A program made the translations under genes and the position numbers. Source: VRUE01 sp963824215 (GTDB lineage: Bacteria > Actinomycetota > Thermoleophilia > Solirubrobacterales > 70-9). From it: a stretch of DNA of 64,000 nucleotides. The notes under the pieces are model-generated. The model had not been told where the DNA came from. It saw only the letters and a list, made by a program, of their open reading frames with translations, and did not search any database. Numbering within the stretch: the first letter of the stretch is position 1; each line of letters begins with the position of its first letter. Positions 1-8,029 of this stretch are shown piece by piece. The stretch covers positions 992,001 to 1,056,000 of the forward strand of contig CAWGOE010000004.1 in the NCBI GenBank assembly GCA_963824215.1. The letters run 5' to 3'.

Positions 1-1
1 C

Positions 2-1123
2 GTGCATCGGTCAGACATGCCCGATGCAGTGATGATGCTCGCCAACCGCCTCGTCGCTGTCGATCACTTGCGTAGACGGACGCATCTGGTCGCGCTCTGC
101 CACGGCGACGAGGCGGAAGCCGAGACCTGGCTCGACCAGGCCGAAGAGGCGGTGCTGGACATCATCGCCAATCCGCCTGAGCCGGCGGTTCCGCTGGCGC
201 TCAGCGAGGGCCCGCTCGACTCCCACGTCAGCTTCAAGTGCGGGCGCGGGCGTGAGCAGTACCTGGCCGACATCACCCGCAGTCAGGCCGAACTCGCCGC
301 GGGCGAGTCATATGAGGTCTGCCTCACCGACCAGATCTCGACCGACGCCAGCCCCGACCCCTTCGACCTCTACCGGCTGCTGCGGCGCCGCAACCCGGCT
401 CCCTTTGCCGCCTACCTGAAGCTGGGTGACGTGGCGGTCGTCAGCTCCTCACCGGAGCGCTTCCTCTCGGTCGACCGCGAGCGCCGCGTCGAGGCGCGCC
501 CGATCAAGGGCACGACCTCGCGCTCGGAGGACCTCGAGCGTGACGAGGCGCTGCGCGCTGAGCTGACCGAAGACGAGAAGACCTACGCCGAGCACCTGAT
601 GATCGTCGACCTGCTGCGCAACGATCTCGGCCGGGTCTGCGAGGTCGGCAGCGTCGGCGTCCCCGAGCTGATGATCGTCGAGGACTACGCGACCGTGCAC
701 CAGCTGATCTCGACCGTGAGCGGCGTGCTGGAGAGCGAGCGCACGGCGGCCGAGTGCGCGCGCGCCTGCTTCCCCGGCGGCTCGATGACCGGCGCGCCGA
801 AGGAGCGCACGATGGAGATCATCGACGACCTCGAGGACGAGGCGCGCGGCGTCTACTCGGGCGCGATCGGCTGGTTCGGGGTCGACGGCGCGATGGACCT
901 CAGCATCGTCATTCGAACGATCGTGATCAGGCCGGGCCGGACCACGATCGGCGCCGGTGGCGCGATCGTCATGCAGTCCGACCCCGGCGACGAGTTCGAC
1001 GAGATCCTGCTCAAGGCGCGGGCACCGATGGCGACGATCGCCGAGGCCGTCACCGGGGAGAAGACGCCGGAGGCCTGGTCGGTTGAGCTGGAGCCCCAGG
1101 CGGAGGCAGCCGGGGCGCTATGA
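2..1123 (+). CDS. pabB: Aminodeoxychorismate synthase component I (PabB-like), 5' partial
   Basis: Chorismate-binding enzyme that aminates chorismate at C4 to 4-amino-4-deoxychorismate, the precursor of p-aminobenzoate and of p-aminophenylalanine-type metabolites. The reading frame is open to the left edge, so this is the C-terminal part of a longer protein; in actinobacteria such genes are often PabA-PabB fusions, so a glutaminase domain may lie outside the window. Visible signatures are PIKGT at residues 167-171, whose lysine is typical of PabB (anthranilate synthases have PIAGT), DLLRNDLGRV around 204-213, and FPGGSMTGAPK near 257-267. It is the first visible gene of a six-gene run; its stop overlaps the start of the next gene (ATGA). 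Being followed by a mutase, P450 and N-monooxygenase argues for specialised metabolism rather than folate synthesis. Confidence 0.88.
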   Translation: MHRSDMPDAVMMLANRLVAVDHLRRRTHLVALCHGDEAEAETWLDQAEEAVLDIIANPPEPAVPLALSEGPLDSHVSFKCGRGREQYLADITRSQAELAAGESYEVCLTDQISTDASPDPFDLYRLLRRRNPAPFAAYLKLGDVAVVSSSPERFLSVDRERRVEARPIKGTTSRSEDLERDEALRAELTEDEKTYAEHLMIVDLLRNDLGRVCEVGSVGVPELMIVEDYATVHQLISTVSGVLESERTAAECARACFPGGSMTGAPKERTMEIIDDLEDEARGVYSGAIGWFGVDGAMDLSIVIRTIVIRPGRTTIGAGGAIVMQSDPGDEFDEILLKARAPMATIAEAVTGEKTPEAWSVELEPQAEAAGAL

Positions 1124-1635
1124 GCGAGCGAGGTCCGAGCGTGCCCGAGGCGCCACCCCGCCCCGACGCGGTCGCGAACGCCCGCATCCGCACGGCGACC
1201 GAGGACGACGCGGCGGCGGTCGCGAACGCGGTGGAAGCGCTGCTGATCGAGCTTGGCGGCGAGCGTCCCTCGGTCGCGGCGCTGCAGGAGGGCGCTCGAG
1301 CCCTGGCCGCCGACCCGGGAGCCGGCGCCCTGCTGGTGGCGGAGTCCGAGGGGTCGATCGTCGGCATCCTCGCCGCGAGCTGGCAGTACGCGATCCACGT
1401 GCCCGGCCACTACGGCACGATCCAGGACCTCTGGGTTCACCCCGAGTGGCGCAGCCGGGCGCTTGGCCGCGAGCTGATCCTGGCCCTGGTCAGGCAGGCG
1501 ACGGAGAAGGGTGTGCCGCGGCTCGAGGTCGGCCTGCCCCAGGCGAGCTTCGCCGGGCTCGCCGCGACCGAACGCTTCTACCGCGAGAACGGCTTCACCC
1601 CACTTGGTCCGCGAATGCGAAGGCTGTTCTCATGA
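1120..1635 (+). CDS. GNAT-family N-acetyltransferase
   Basis: 171-residue protein with a single GNAT fold, expected to move an acetyl group from acetyl-CoA to an amine. The N-terminal RTATEDDAAAV is the usual strand-helix start of the fold. The stretch IQDLWVHPEWRSRALGREL (about residues 106-124) matches the acetyl-CoA-binding core (V-x-P-x-x-R-x-x-x-x-G), and ATERFYRENGF near the C terminus is the common terminal motif. The start overlaps the pabB stop (ATGA), and its own stop overlaps the next start the same way, so translation is probably coupled. Lying beside a deacetylase-like gene, it may install an acetyl group on an amine intermediate that is later removed; that is inference. The substrate cannot be read from sequence. 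Confidence 0.85.
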   Translation: MSERGPSVPEAPPRPDAVANARIRTATEDDAAAVANAVEALLIELGGERPSVAALQEGARALAADPGAGALLVAESEGSIVGILAASWQYAIHVPGHYGTIQDLWVHPEWRSRALGRELILALVRQATEKGVPRLEVGLPQASFAGLAATERFYRENGFTPLGPRMRRLFS

Positions 1636-2618
1636 GCGCTGAGCTGCTGATGGTCGAGCAGCGCGGTGGCCACCGCGCCGGCGCCCCCTGGATCCTCGAA
1701 GGCGGCCGCAGGCTGCCAGGCATGGACGACCGCAGGCGGATCGCGGAGCTGCGCAACGGCTTGGTCTGCCACGCCGGCGTGCGCGCCTGCGGGGCCGATG
1801 CGGAGACCGAGGAGGTTGAACAAACGCTGGCCGAGCTGCACGAGCACGACTACCTGCAGACCCTGCGCGAGATCAGCTCCGAGGAGCCGGTCGTGATGCC
1901 GCAGCTGGCGGCCCCCGGCCTGCCGCCCGACGTGCCGGTCAACGCTCGCCTCGTCGCCGCCGCTCACGAGGGCGTGCGGACGGCGATCAGCGCGGCCAAC
2001 CTGCTGCTCGAGGGCGCCCGCTTCTCCTATGCCCTCTGCCGTCCGCCCGGCCACCACGCCGGTCCGGACTGGTTTGCCGGCTACTGCTACCTCAACTCGG
2101 CGGCCGCCGCGGCGCTGACCCTGCGCGATGGCGGTAAGGAGCCGGTCGGCATCCTCGACCTCGACCTGCACTACCCGAACGGCACCGCGGCGATCGTGGC
2201 GCGCATGGCGGACACCAGGTTGCACTCGCTGCACGCATGGCCGGTGACCAACGTGGCCGGCCGCACGGTCACGCCGAGCAATGAGCACGAGCGCGTGATC
2301 GAGTTCAGCGGCAGCCCCGACCCCGCCAGCTACCTGGCTGCGGTCGCGCGTTCGGTTGAGTCGCTCGCCGGCAGCTCCAAGGCGCTTGTCGTCTCGCTCG
2401 GCTACGACACGGTGAAGGGCGACCCGCACGGCGACTGGACCTTCTCACCGACGATCTTCGCCCAGATCGGCCGCCTGCTCGCCGCTTCGGGGCTGCCGAT
2501 CTGCGTGGTTCAGGAGGGTGGCTATGCCCTGAGCACGCTCGCCGCTTGCAGCTACGCCTTCGCCGCCGGGCTGCTTGACGAGGCTCGCGACGACGCCAGG
2601 CAGGAAGTACATATATGA
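1632..2618 (+). CDS. Histone-deacetylase-like amidohydrolase (acetylpolyamine amidohydrolase superfamily)
   Basis: 328-residue zinc amidohydrolase of the arginase/deacetylase fold; bacterial members remove acetyl groups from polyamines or small amines. Active-site elements are present: the His pair in RPPGHHAG (H141, H142), D-x-D-x-H in DLDLHYPNGT (D176, D178, H180, giving zinc ligands), a third zinc aspartate in SLGYDT (D259), and the C-terminal glycine loop QEGGY with Tyr298. A catalytically active enzyme is therefore likely. The ATG overlaps the stop of the acetyltransferase and the stop overlaps the mutase start. An acetyltransferase and a deacetylase side by side in one operon suggest temporary N-acetyl protection of an intermediate, or turnover of an acetylated product (inference). 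A signal peptide is not seen. Confidence 0.85.
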   Translation: MSAELLMVEQRGGHRAGAPWILEGGRRLPGMDDRRRIAELRNGLVCHAGVRACGADAETEEVEQTLAELHEHDYLQTLREISSEEPVVMPQLAAPGLPPDVPVNARLVAAAHEGVRTAISAANLLLEGARFSYALCRPPGHHAGPDWFAGYCYLNSAAAAALTLRDGGKEPVGILDLDLHYPNGTAAIVARMADTRLHSLHAWPVTNVAGRTVTPSNEHERVIEFSGSPDPASYLAAVARSVESLAGSSKALVVSLGYDTVKGDPHGDWTFSPTIFAQIGRLLAASGLPICVVQEGGYALSTLAACSYAFAAGLLDEARDDARQEVHI

Positions 2619-2923
2619 GCCCCGGGCTCGAGCCCTACCGCCGACGCCTCGACGGCCTCGACGACGAGATCGCCCGCCTGCTCGGCGAGCGTTTCGAGGT
2701 CTGCCGGGAGATAGCCCGCTACAAGCGCGCGCACGACATCCCGATGATGCAGCCCGACCGCGTGGTCGCTGTGCGGGAGCGCTATCTGGGACGGGGCGCA
2801 GAGGCGAACCTGCCAGCCGAGTTCACCGCCGACCTCTTCGAGCTGCTGATTGCCGCCACCTGCAAGGAGGAGGACGAGCTGATGGCGGCGCAGGAGACTT
2901 CCTCAGAGGGTGGGGACCCATGA
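2615..2923 (+). CDS. AroQ-type chorismate mutase-like protein, possible aminodeoxychorismate mutase (PapB-like)
   Basis: 102-residue all-helical AroQ protein catalysing a Claisen rearrangement of chorismate or a close analogue. The first helix carries RRRLDGLDDEIARLLGER and the K of ARYKR (about K37), matching the Arg/Arg/Lys substrate-carboxylate ligands of E. coli AroQ (R11, R28, K39). By eye, the positions of E. coli Asp48 and Glu52, which contact the C4 hydroxyl, are Gln46 and Val50 here (PMMQPDRVVAV). Loss of the C4-OH contact next to an aminodeoxychorismate synthase suggests the substrate is 4-amino-4-deoxychorismate, as for PapB of chloramphenicol-type pathways. This assignment is inference; simple chorismate mutase is the alternative. 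The start overlaps the previous stop (ATGA) and the stop overlaps the P450 start. Confidence 0.82.
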   Translation: MSPGLEPYRRRLDGLDDEIARLLGERFEVCREIARYKRAHDIPMMQPDRVVAVRERYLGRGAEANLPAEFTADLFELLIAATCKEEDELMAAQETSSEGGDP

Positions 2924-4308
2924 AGGGAGACGGGAGATCCATCCGTAGGACCGGGGGGCGATGGGGGTTGCCCCCCGGTCCGCGGATGCCAAGCGCGATG
3001 CAGGCGATCGGCTGGGCGCGACGGCCCTACCCGTTCATGAAGCGCTGCCAGGAGCGCTTTGGGGATGTCTTCACCTTGCGCATCCTGCACTCGGGAACGT
3101 GGGTCTTCCTCTGCGACCCCGAGGACGTGAAACGGGTCTTCACCGCGCCGGCCGGCAGCCTCGGCATGGCGCTCGCCAACCCACTGCTGCTGCCGGTGCT
3201 CGGGCCGCGCTCGGTGATGCTGATGGAAGAGCCCGATCACATGACGCGGCGTCGGATGATGCTGCCGCCGTTTCACGGCAAGCGGATGGGCGCCGACGCC
3301 GAGATGATGGCCGAGGTGACGCGCAGCGAGGTGCGGCGCTGGCCGGCCGGCGAGCCCTTCGAGCTGTGGCCGCACATGCAGGCGATCACCCAGGAGGTGA
3401 TCATGCGCTCCGTCTTCGGCCCCGACCCAGACGAAAAGTTGGGAAACCTGCGGACCTTGCTGCACCAGCTGACCCGAGCCCTCAATGACCCAGGGCGCCT
3501 CAGTAGGGCGGCGGCGTTTGGGCCGCGTTGGCTGGCGCACAACCACGGCTTCCGCGCGGCGATGGCGCCGGTCGAAGCGGCGCTGCTGGAGGAGGTCGAC
3601 CGGCGCCGGCGAGCTGGTGAGAACGGGCGCAAGGACATCGTCTCGATCCTGATCGAGGCGCGCTATGAGGACGGCTCGCCGCTGAGCGACAAGGAGCTGC
3701 GCGACGAACTGATGACGCTGCTCACCGATGGGCCGACCTCGTCCTCGCTGGCCTGGGTCTTCGAGCGGCTGCTGCGCCACCCGGAGAAGCTGGCGCGGCT
3801 GCAGGACGAGGTGATCGCCGGCGAGGAGGACACCTACATGGACGCGGTGGTGAAGGAGACGCTGCGGCTCTGCCCGCCGGTGCCGGTCGTCGTCCGCCGC
3901 CTGCTGGCGCCGATGGAGCTGGGCGGCTACAGGCTTCCGGCCGGCACGACCGTCGCCCCCTGCGTCTACCTGATCCACCGCAACGAGGAGATCTATCCCA
4001 ATCCGCGCCACTTCCTGCCCGAGCGCTTCCTCGAGCAGCCGCCCGGCACCTACACCTGGATCCCCTTCGGCGGCGGCACCCGCCGCTGCCTCGCGGCGAG
4101 CTATGCCGAACTGGAGATGAAGCGGGTGCTGCGCACGGTGCTGAGCGAGGTCGACCTGCGACCAGCCGACTCGGACTCCGAGCGGGCGCGGCGCAGCGCG
4201 ATCTCCTTCAGCCCCGACAAGCGCGGGCGCGTCGTCGCTGAACCGCGTACCCCGGCCCCTCCCCCCCGCGCCGCCGAGCCATGGCAGCCGAGTCCGATCT
4301 ACTCGTAG
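2920..4308 (+). CDS. Cytochrome P450
   Basis: 462-residue heme-thiolate monooxygenase with no N-terminal membrane anchor. The heme loop FGGGTRRCLA contains the axial cysteine, though the usual final glycine is alanine. The K-helix ExxR is KETLR, and PERFLEQPP is the usual PERF region. The I-helix is unusual: instead of AGxDTT it reads LLTDGPTSSS, so the acid-alcohol pair for oxygen activation is shifted or altered, which may mean atypical chemistry. I chose the ATG that overlaps the mutase stop (ATGA); the reading frame is open upstream but has no reason to start earlier. The gene is part of the arylamine-type operon and overlaps the next gene by 28 bases. Redox partners are not encoded in view. 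Confidence 0.88.
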   Translation: MKGDGRSIRRTGGRWGLPPGPRMPSAMQAIGWARRPYPFMKRCQERFGDVFTLRILHSGTWVFLCDPEDVKRVFTAPAGSLGMALANPLLLPVLGPRSVMLMEEPDHMTRRRMMLPPFHGKRMGADAEMMAEVTRSEVRRWPAGEPFELWPHMQAITQEVIMRSVFGPDPDEKLGNLRTLLHQLTRALNDPGRLSRAAAFGPRWLAHNHGFRAAMAPVEAALLEEVDRRRRAGENGRKDIVSILIEARYEDGSPLSDKELRDELMTLLTDGPTSSSLAWVFERLLRHPEKLARLQDEVIAGEEDTYMDAVVKETLRLCPPVPVVVRRLLAPMELGGYRLPAGTTVAPCVYLIHRNEEIYPNPRHFLPERFLEQPPGTYTWIPFGGGTRRCLAASYAELEMKRVLRTVLSEVDLRPADSDSERARRSAISFSPDKRGRVVAEPRTPAPPPRAAEPWQPSPIYS

Positions 4309-5609
4309 TCGGCGCCGGCGCCAAGGCGGCCGGCCTGGCGTCCAAGGTGCACGCGTTCAACCTGCTCGGCCTCGGGCCGATCTCGATGCGGATCGTCGAG
4401 GGGACCGAGGTCGCGGCCTCCTGGAAGGGACGCAACGGGATGACCTCGGGCGAGGAGCCGCTGGCGGTGACGCCGATCAAGGACGTCGGCTTCCCCTACC
4501 AGAGCTTCAGGGAGTTCGGCGAGGCCGGCGAGGCGATCGACGAGCGGGTGATGCAGTTCTCCTGGCAGCGCTACATGGTCGCCAGGCGGCGTTACGCGCG
4601 CTGGATCGACGCCGGCTCGCCATCGGTGCGGCACCGCGACTACGGCGAGTATCTGACCTGGGTCCTCTCGCGCGCCGGCGAGGGCATCAGCCACGCGGAA
4701 GGTCAGGTGACGCGGGTCTCACTCGAGGACGGCGAGCGCTGGAGCGTAGAGGTCGACGAAGCGAGCGGCAGCTCCCGCTACGGCGCCCGGGCGCTGGTGC
4801 TGACTGGGCCCGGGATCCACCGCGCCTTCCCACACGAGCCGGGCATCGCCGAGCGGGTCTTTCACTGCGACAGCAGGCGTGAGGAGTTCGCCCAGCTGCC
4901 CGAGGATGACCCCTGCGACGTCGCGATCGTCGGCGGCGGCGAGAGCGCGCTCAGCTGCACGATGTTCCTGCGCGGCTTCCGCCCCCGCTGCCGCTTCACG
5001 ATCTACACGCCGATGCTGCCGATGAGCCGCGGCGAGAGCTTCCTCGAGAACCGCGTCTTCTCCAACCCCGACGAGGTCGAATGGACGGCGCTCGACCAGA
5101 GGACGCGGCGCGATTTCGTCAAGCACTCAGACCGTGGCGTTTTCGATCCGCCGAGCCTCGCCGCGATTGCCTACGACGATCGCTGCCGTTTCGTCACCGG
5201 TCGCGTCACCGACGTCGCCGCCGCGCGCGGCGGTGCCGGTGTGCAGCTCCGGCACGAGTCACCGGGGGGAATCACCAGCCCCGAACACGACTACGTCGTC
5301 AACTGCACCGGCTTCGACCTGCTGGCGCAACTGCGCAGCCTCTTCGACGATGGAACGCGAGCCGAAATCGAAGCGCAAGTGGGACCGCTTTGGGACACCC
5401 CGGCTGGAACCGAGGTGCCGATGGGAAGGCACCTGGAATTGCGCGACATGCAGCCGCGTCTGCAGATCCCTGGGCTCGCCGGGTTGAGCCAAGGTCCCGG
5501 CTTCGCCAATCTCGGCGCCCTCGGCCTGCTGGCGAACCGAGTACTACAGCCGCTGCTGGAAGAGCGCGGGGCAAGGCCGTCTTCGAATAGTGTTTCTGCG
5601 AATACTTGA
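4281..5609 (+). CDS. SidA/IucD/MbtG-like flavin-dependent N-monooxygenase
   Basis: 442-residue flavoprotein resembling lysine/ornithine N-hydroxylases (MbtG, IucD, PvdA, SidA), which hydroxylate primary amines with FAD and NADPH. The N-terminal VVGAGAKAAGLASK (about residues 8-21) is the FAD Rossmann motif, VAIVGGGESAL near the middle is the NADPH motif, and VNCTGFD near the C terminus is the conserved ATG-like segment. Just after the FAD motif the spacing SWKGRNGMTSGEEPL resembles the MbtG group. In this operon the substrate could be an aromatic or side-chain amine derived from aminodeoxychorismate, giving an N-hydroxy, nitroso or nitro product (inference). A siderophore role is the alternative, but no NRPS gene is in the window. 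This is the last gene of the operon. Confidence 0.82.
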   Translation: MAAESDLLVVGAGAKAAGLASKVHAFNLLGLGPISMRIVEGTEVAASWKGRNGMTSGEEPLAVTPIKDVGFPYQSFREFGEAGEAIDERVMQFSWQRYMVARRRYARWIDAGSPSVRHRDYGEYLTWVLSRAGEGISHAEGQVTRVSLEDGERWSVEVDEASGSSRYGARALVLTGPGIHRAFPHEPGIAERVFHCDSRREEFAQLPEDDPCDVAIVGGGESALSCTMFLRGFRPRCRFTIYTPMLPMSRGESFLENRVFSNPDEVEWTALDQRTRRDFVKHSDRGVFDPPSLAAIAYDDRCRFVTGRVTDVAAARGGAGVQLRHESPGGITSPEHDYVVNCTGFDLLAQLRSLFDDGTRAEIEAQVGPLWDTPAGTEVPMGRHLELRDMQPRLQIPGLAGLSQGPGFANLGALGLLANRVLQPLLEERGARPSSNSVSANT

Positions 5610-5634
5610 CAGGTTTTGTCCTATCCAATAGGGT
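5606..5634 (+). promoter_or_regulatory. Consensus sigma-70 promoter of the PQQ-propeller lipoprotein gene
   Basis: TTGACA, a 17-base spacer, then TAGGGT ending 7 bases before ATG. This predicts transcription beginning at the start codon (leaderless mRNA). The -35 box overlaps the stop of the preceding operon, so the lipoprotein is a separate transcription unit. Confidence 0.72.
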
Positions 5635-5641
5635 CGCGAAG

Positions 5642-7186
5642 ATGATGGTTCGCACTGGCGGGCGGGGGTATTCCGGGGTGATTGCAACGCTCGTCGCCAT
5701 GCTCACGGCAGTGGCGCTGGCGACGGGTTGCGGCGACTCTTCCTCGGGTGAAGAGGTGAGCTTCAAAGGCTCGGGCTACCCCAACGGCGACCTCGCCAAC
5801 ACCCGCAACGAAGAATCGACGGTCAAAACGGCCAACGTCAAAGAACTCGAGACGGCATGGACGGTGCCGCTCACCGCCGAAAGCGCCTTCGGCGCCTACG
5901 CCTCCTCGCCGATCATCAGCAAAGGCGTCGTCTACTCCCAGGACCTCGAGTCAAACGTGCAGGCAATCGATGCCGAGAGCGGCGAGGTCCTCTGGACCAA
6001 AAAATACGAATCACCCGACCATGGCCCCAACGGGGTAGCGGTACAGGACGGAATGGTCTTCGGTGCAACCTCCACGGCCGCCTTCGCGCTCGACCAGGAG
6101 ACCGGCAAACAGATTTGGTCGGTGACCCTGGTTCGCAACGAAGTCGAGGGCATCGACATGGCCCCCGGTTACCACGAAGGGCTCGTCTACGTCTCGACGG
6201 TGCCCGTAAACGTGAGCGAATTCTACGGGCCGGGTGGGGTTGGAATCCTCTGGGCACTCGACGCTAAAACGGGCAAAAAAGTGTGGAGCTTCGACACTGT
6301 TCCGAAGGGCCTTTGGGGGAAGCCCGAAGTCAACTCGGGTGGCGGTCTCTGGTACCCACCCGCCTTCGACGGCAAGGGCTCGATGTACATCGGGGTGGGC
6401 AATCCGGGGCCATTCCCCGGCACCGATGCCGAACCGTGGGGCTCGAGCCGTCCCGGCCCGAACCTCTACACCGACTCGCTGGTAAAGCTCAATGCGAAAA
6501 CCGGCAAAATGGACTGGTACCACCAGGTAACGCCCCACGCCCTGTATGACTGGGACTTCCAGAACCCGCCGATTCTGATCAAAGCCGGCGGCAAGGAACT
6601 GGTCCTCGGCGCCGGCAAGTCCGGCATCGTGCTCGCCCTCGACGCCAAGTCCGGCAAGCCGGTGTGGGAGAAGGCGGTGGGCAAACACAACGGGCATGAC
6701 GACGACGGGCTGCTCGCGATGCGGGGTGAAACTTCGAAGCTGAAACTCCCGATGCTGGTCTACCCCGGCTCGCTCGGCGGCGTGATCGCTCCAATGGCAA
6801 CCGACGGCAAATATGTCTTCGTGCCGGTAATAAACGCGCCGCTGGAAGTCACCAGCCAAACTGAACGCCAGGAACCGGGACCGCTGAACGGCGAACTCAT
6901 CGCACTCGACGTCAAAACCGGCGCGCTCAAGTGGAAACACGAATTCTCTACGGCGCCCCCCTTCGGCTTCACCACCGTCACCAATGACCTCGTCTTTTCA
7001 ACGACCTATGACGGAAAAGTGCAGGCGTTCGACACGGGCAGCGGGCGCCTCGTTTGGCAGGAAACCCTGCCCGCGGGCACCAACTCCGGCGTAGCGATCG
7101 CCGACGACATGATGGTCGTCGGCGCGGGTCTCGCAGCAGCCGAAGGCCAGACGCCGCAGCTCGTCGCCTACCGCCTCGGCGGCTAG
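5642..7186 (+). CDS. PQQ-like beta-propeller lipoprotein (quinoprotein dehydrogenase fold)
   Basis: 514-residue exported protein. The N terminus has a basic region, a hydrophobic stretch and the lipobox-like ATGC with a Ser/Gly/Glu linker, so it should be lipid-anchored outside the membrane. The body is a series of propeller blades with repeated ALDxxTGKxxW-type motifs (AIDAESGEVLW, ALDQETGKQIW, ALDAKTGKKVW, ALDVKTGALKW). A segment YDWDFQNPPILI resembles PQQ alcohol dehydrogenases. I see neither the vicinal-cysteine motif nor a heme motif, so catalysis is uncertain and a scaffold or assembly role is possible. An upstream in-frame TTG overlaps the previous stop, but the promoter runs through it, so the ATG directly after the -10 box is preferred. 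Lysine AAA codons are more frequent here than in neighbouring genes. Confidence 0.85.
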   Translation: MMVRTGGRGYSGVIATLVAMLTAVALATGCGDSSSGEEVSFKGSGYPNGDLANTRNEESTVKTANVKELETAWTVPLTAESAFGAYASSPIISKGVVYSQDLESNVQAIDAESGEVLWTKKYESPDHGPNGVAVQDGMVFGATSTAAFALDQETGKQIWSVTLVRNEVEGIDMAPGYHEGLVYVSTVPVNVSEFYGPGGVGILWALDAKTGKKVWSFDTVPKGLWGKPEVNSGGGLWYPPAFDGKGSMYIGVGNPGPFPGTDAEPWGSSRPGPNLYTDSLVKLNAKTGKMDWYHQVTPHALYDWDFQNPPILIKAGGKELVLGAGKSGIVLALDAKSGKPVWEKAVGKHNGHDDDGLLAMRGETSKLKLPMLVYPGSLGGVIAPMATDGKYVFVPVINAPLEVTSQTERQEPGPLNGELIALDVKTGALKWKHEFSTAPPFGFTTVTNDLVFSTTYDGKVQAFDTGSGRLVWQETLPAGTNSGVAIADDMMVVGAGLAAAEGQTPQLVAYRLGG

Positions 7187-7371
7187 CGCTCCGCACACCC
7201 CACCCTAACGTTGCTCCGGACCTAATTCCGGTCGGTGCTGAACCGGGACCTAGACGTTTATCGCTAATAGTTCTTACGATATTCATGCCGATTTCAAGCG
7301 TGATATTCGCTGCCGCAGTCAGATAAGCGGGCAGTCGAAAAACGGCTGGGGAAACCGAACGGAGGTCCGCA

Positions 7372-7956
7372 TTGAACCGCGTCAGTCTCAGAATTGGTGT
7401 GATCGCGACCGTGGCAGCCAGCGTCCTCTTTCTCTGGACGGCAGGCGCGGCCTCAGCCGCCAAGTTCTTGGGCGCGAACGGCGTGATCCACGCCTGCTTC
7501 AAAGCGAAGGGCAAGAACAAGGGCGCCGTGCGGGTAGTTGCCGCCAAACACGCCTGCAAGAGGATGCGGGGATGGCGTCCTCTCTCGTGGAGCGCAAACG
7601 GGTCTTCCGGCCAAGCCGCTCGAGTCGAAGGCGGCCAACAGGGCCCGCAAGGCAACCCCGGTCCGGAAGGAAAGGCGGGCCAAGCTGGCGCGGCGGGGCA
7701 GGTCGAAAAATCGCTGCTCGAAACGGTCCAGAGCCAAACGACGCAGATCAACGCGCTGTCGGCGCAGGTCACCGATCTGAGCGGCAAAGTGCTCGACCTG
7801 GAAGGCACGGTCGGCGATACCTGCGATCAGCTCGAGCTGCTGACCGACCAAAGCAACGAGATCCTCGACTCACTGCTCGGATCCACCGTCGCGGTCCTGG
7901 GGAACCTGCTCAACGTGCCCTCGCCACCCGAAGAACTGGCGACGTTCGAATGCTGA
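7372..7956 (+). CDS. Secreted collagen-like protein with coiled coil
   Basis: 194-residue exported protein that begins with TTG, preceded by GGAGG six bases upstream. Residues 1-30 form a signal peptide ending near ASAAKF. A small two-cysteine domain (IHACFKAKGKNKGAVRVV ... CKRMRGWRPLSW) follows, of a type I recall from actinobacterial collagen-repeat proteins. Then comes a short Gly-X-Y tract (GPQGNPGPEGKAGQAGAAGQ, about 89-108), then a heptad-rich region (LLETVQSQTTQINALSAQV) likely to form a trimeric coiled coil. A terminal cysteine lies at the C-terminal end. Expected to be an extracellular structural or adhesive protein. It is followed by a strong hairpin terminator. Confidence 0.75.
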   Translation: MNRVSLRIGVIATVAASVLFLWTAGAASAAKFLGANGVIHACFKAKGKNKGAVRVVAAKHACKRMRGWRPLSWSANGSSGQAARVEGGQQGPQGNPGPEGKAGQAGAAGQVEKSLLETVQSQTTQINALSAQVTDLSGKVLDLEGTVGDTCDQLELLTDQSNEILDSLLGSTVAVLGNLLNVPSPPEELATFEC

Positions 7957-7970
7957 GCGCCGGCTGACCG

Positions 7971-8017
7971 AGCCCCTGCCCCGCGCTGACTCCAGTCCAT
8001 CTCGCGGGGCAGGGGCT
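7971..8017 (+). terminator. Hairpin terminator, perfect 15-bp stem
   Basis: AGCCCCTGCCCCGCG and its exact complement enclose a 17-base loop just after the collagen-like gene. There is no T run, which is common for terminators in high-GC actinobacteria. Confidence 0.7.
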
Positions 8018-8022
8018 ACTCT
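8017..8022 (+). promoter_or_regulatory. -10 box TACTCT, leaderless start
   Basis: TACTCT lies 7 bases before the ATG of the SnoaL-like gene. No ribosome-binding site can fit, as expected for leaderless initiation. The box sits on the edge of the preceding terminator stem. Confidence 0.5.
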
Positions 8023-8029
8023 TGACCCG

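Noticed and set aside
957..1631. Long upstream extension of the HDAC-like frame
   Set aside because: The extension overlaps pabB and the acetyltransferase completely and is rich in Arg/Gly as expected for a shadow frame; the ATG overlapping the acetyltransferase stop fits the operon.
5606..5641. TTG start of the PQQ lipoprotein overlapping the previous stop
   Set aside because: The TTG is the first base of the -35 box; the promoter would lie inside the gene. The ATG just after the -10 box is better.
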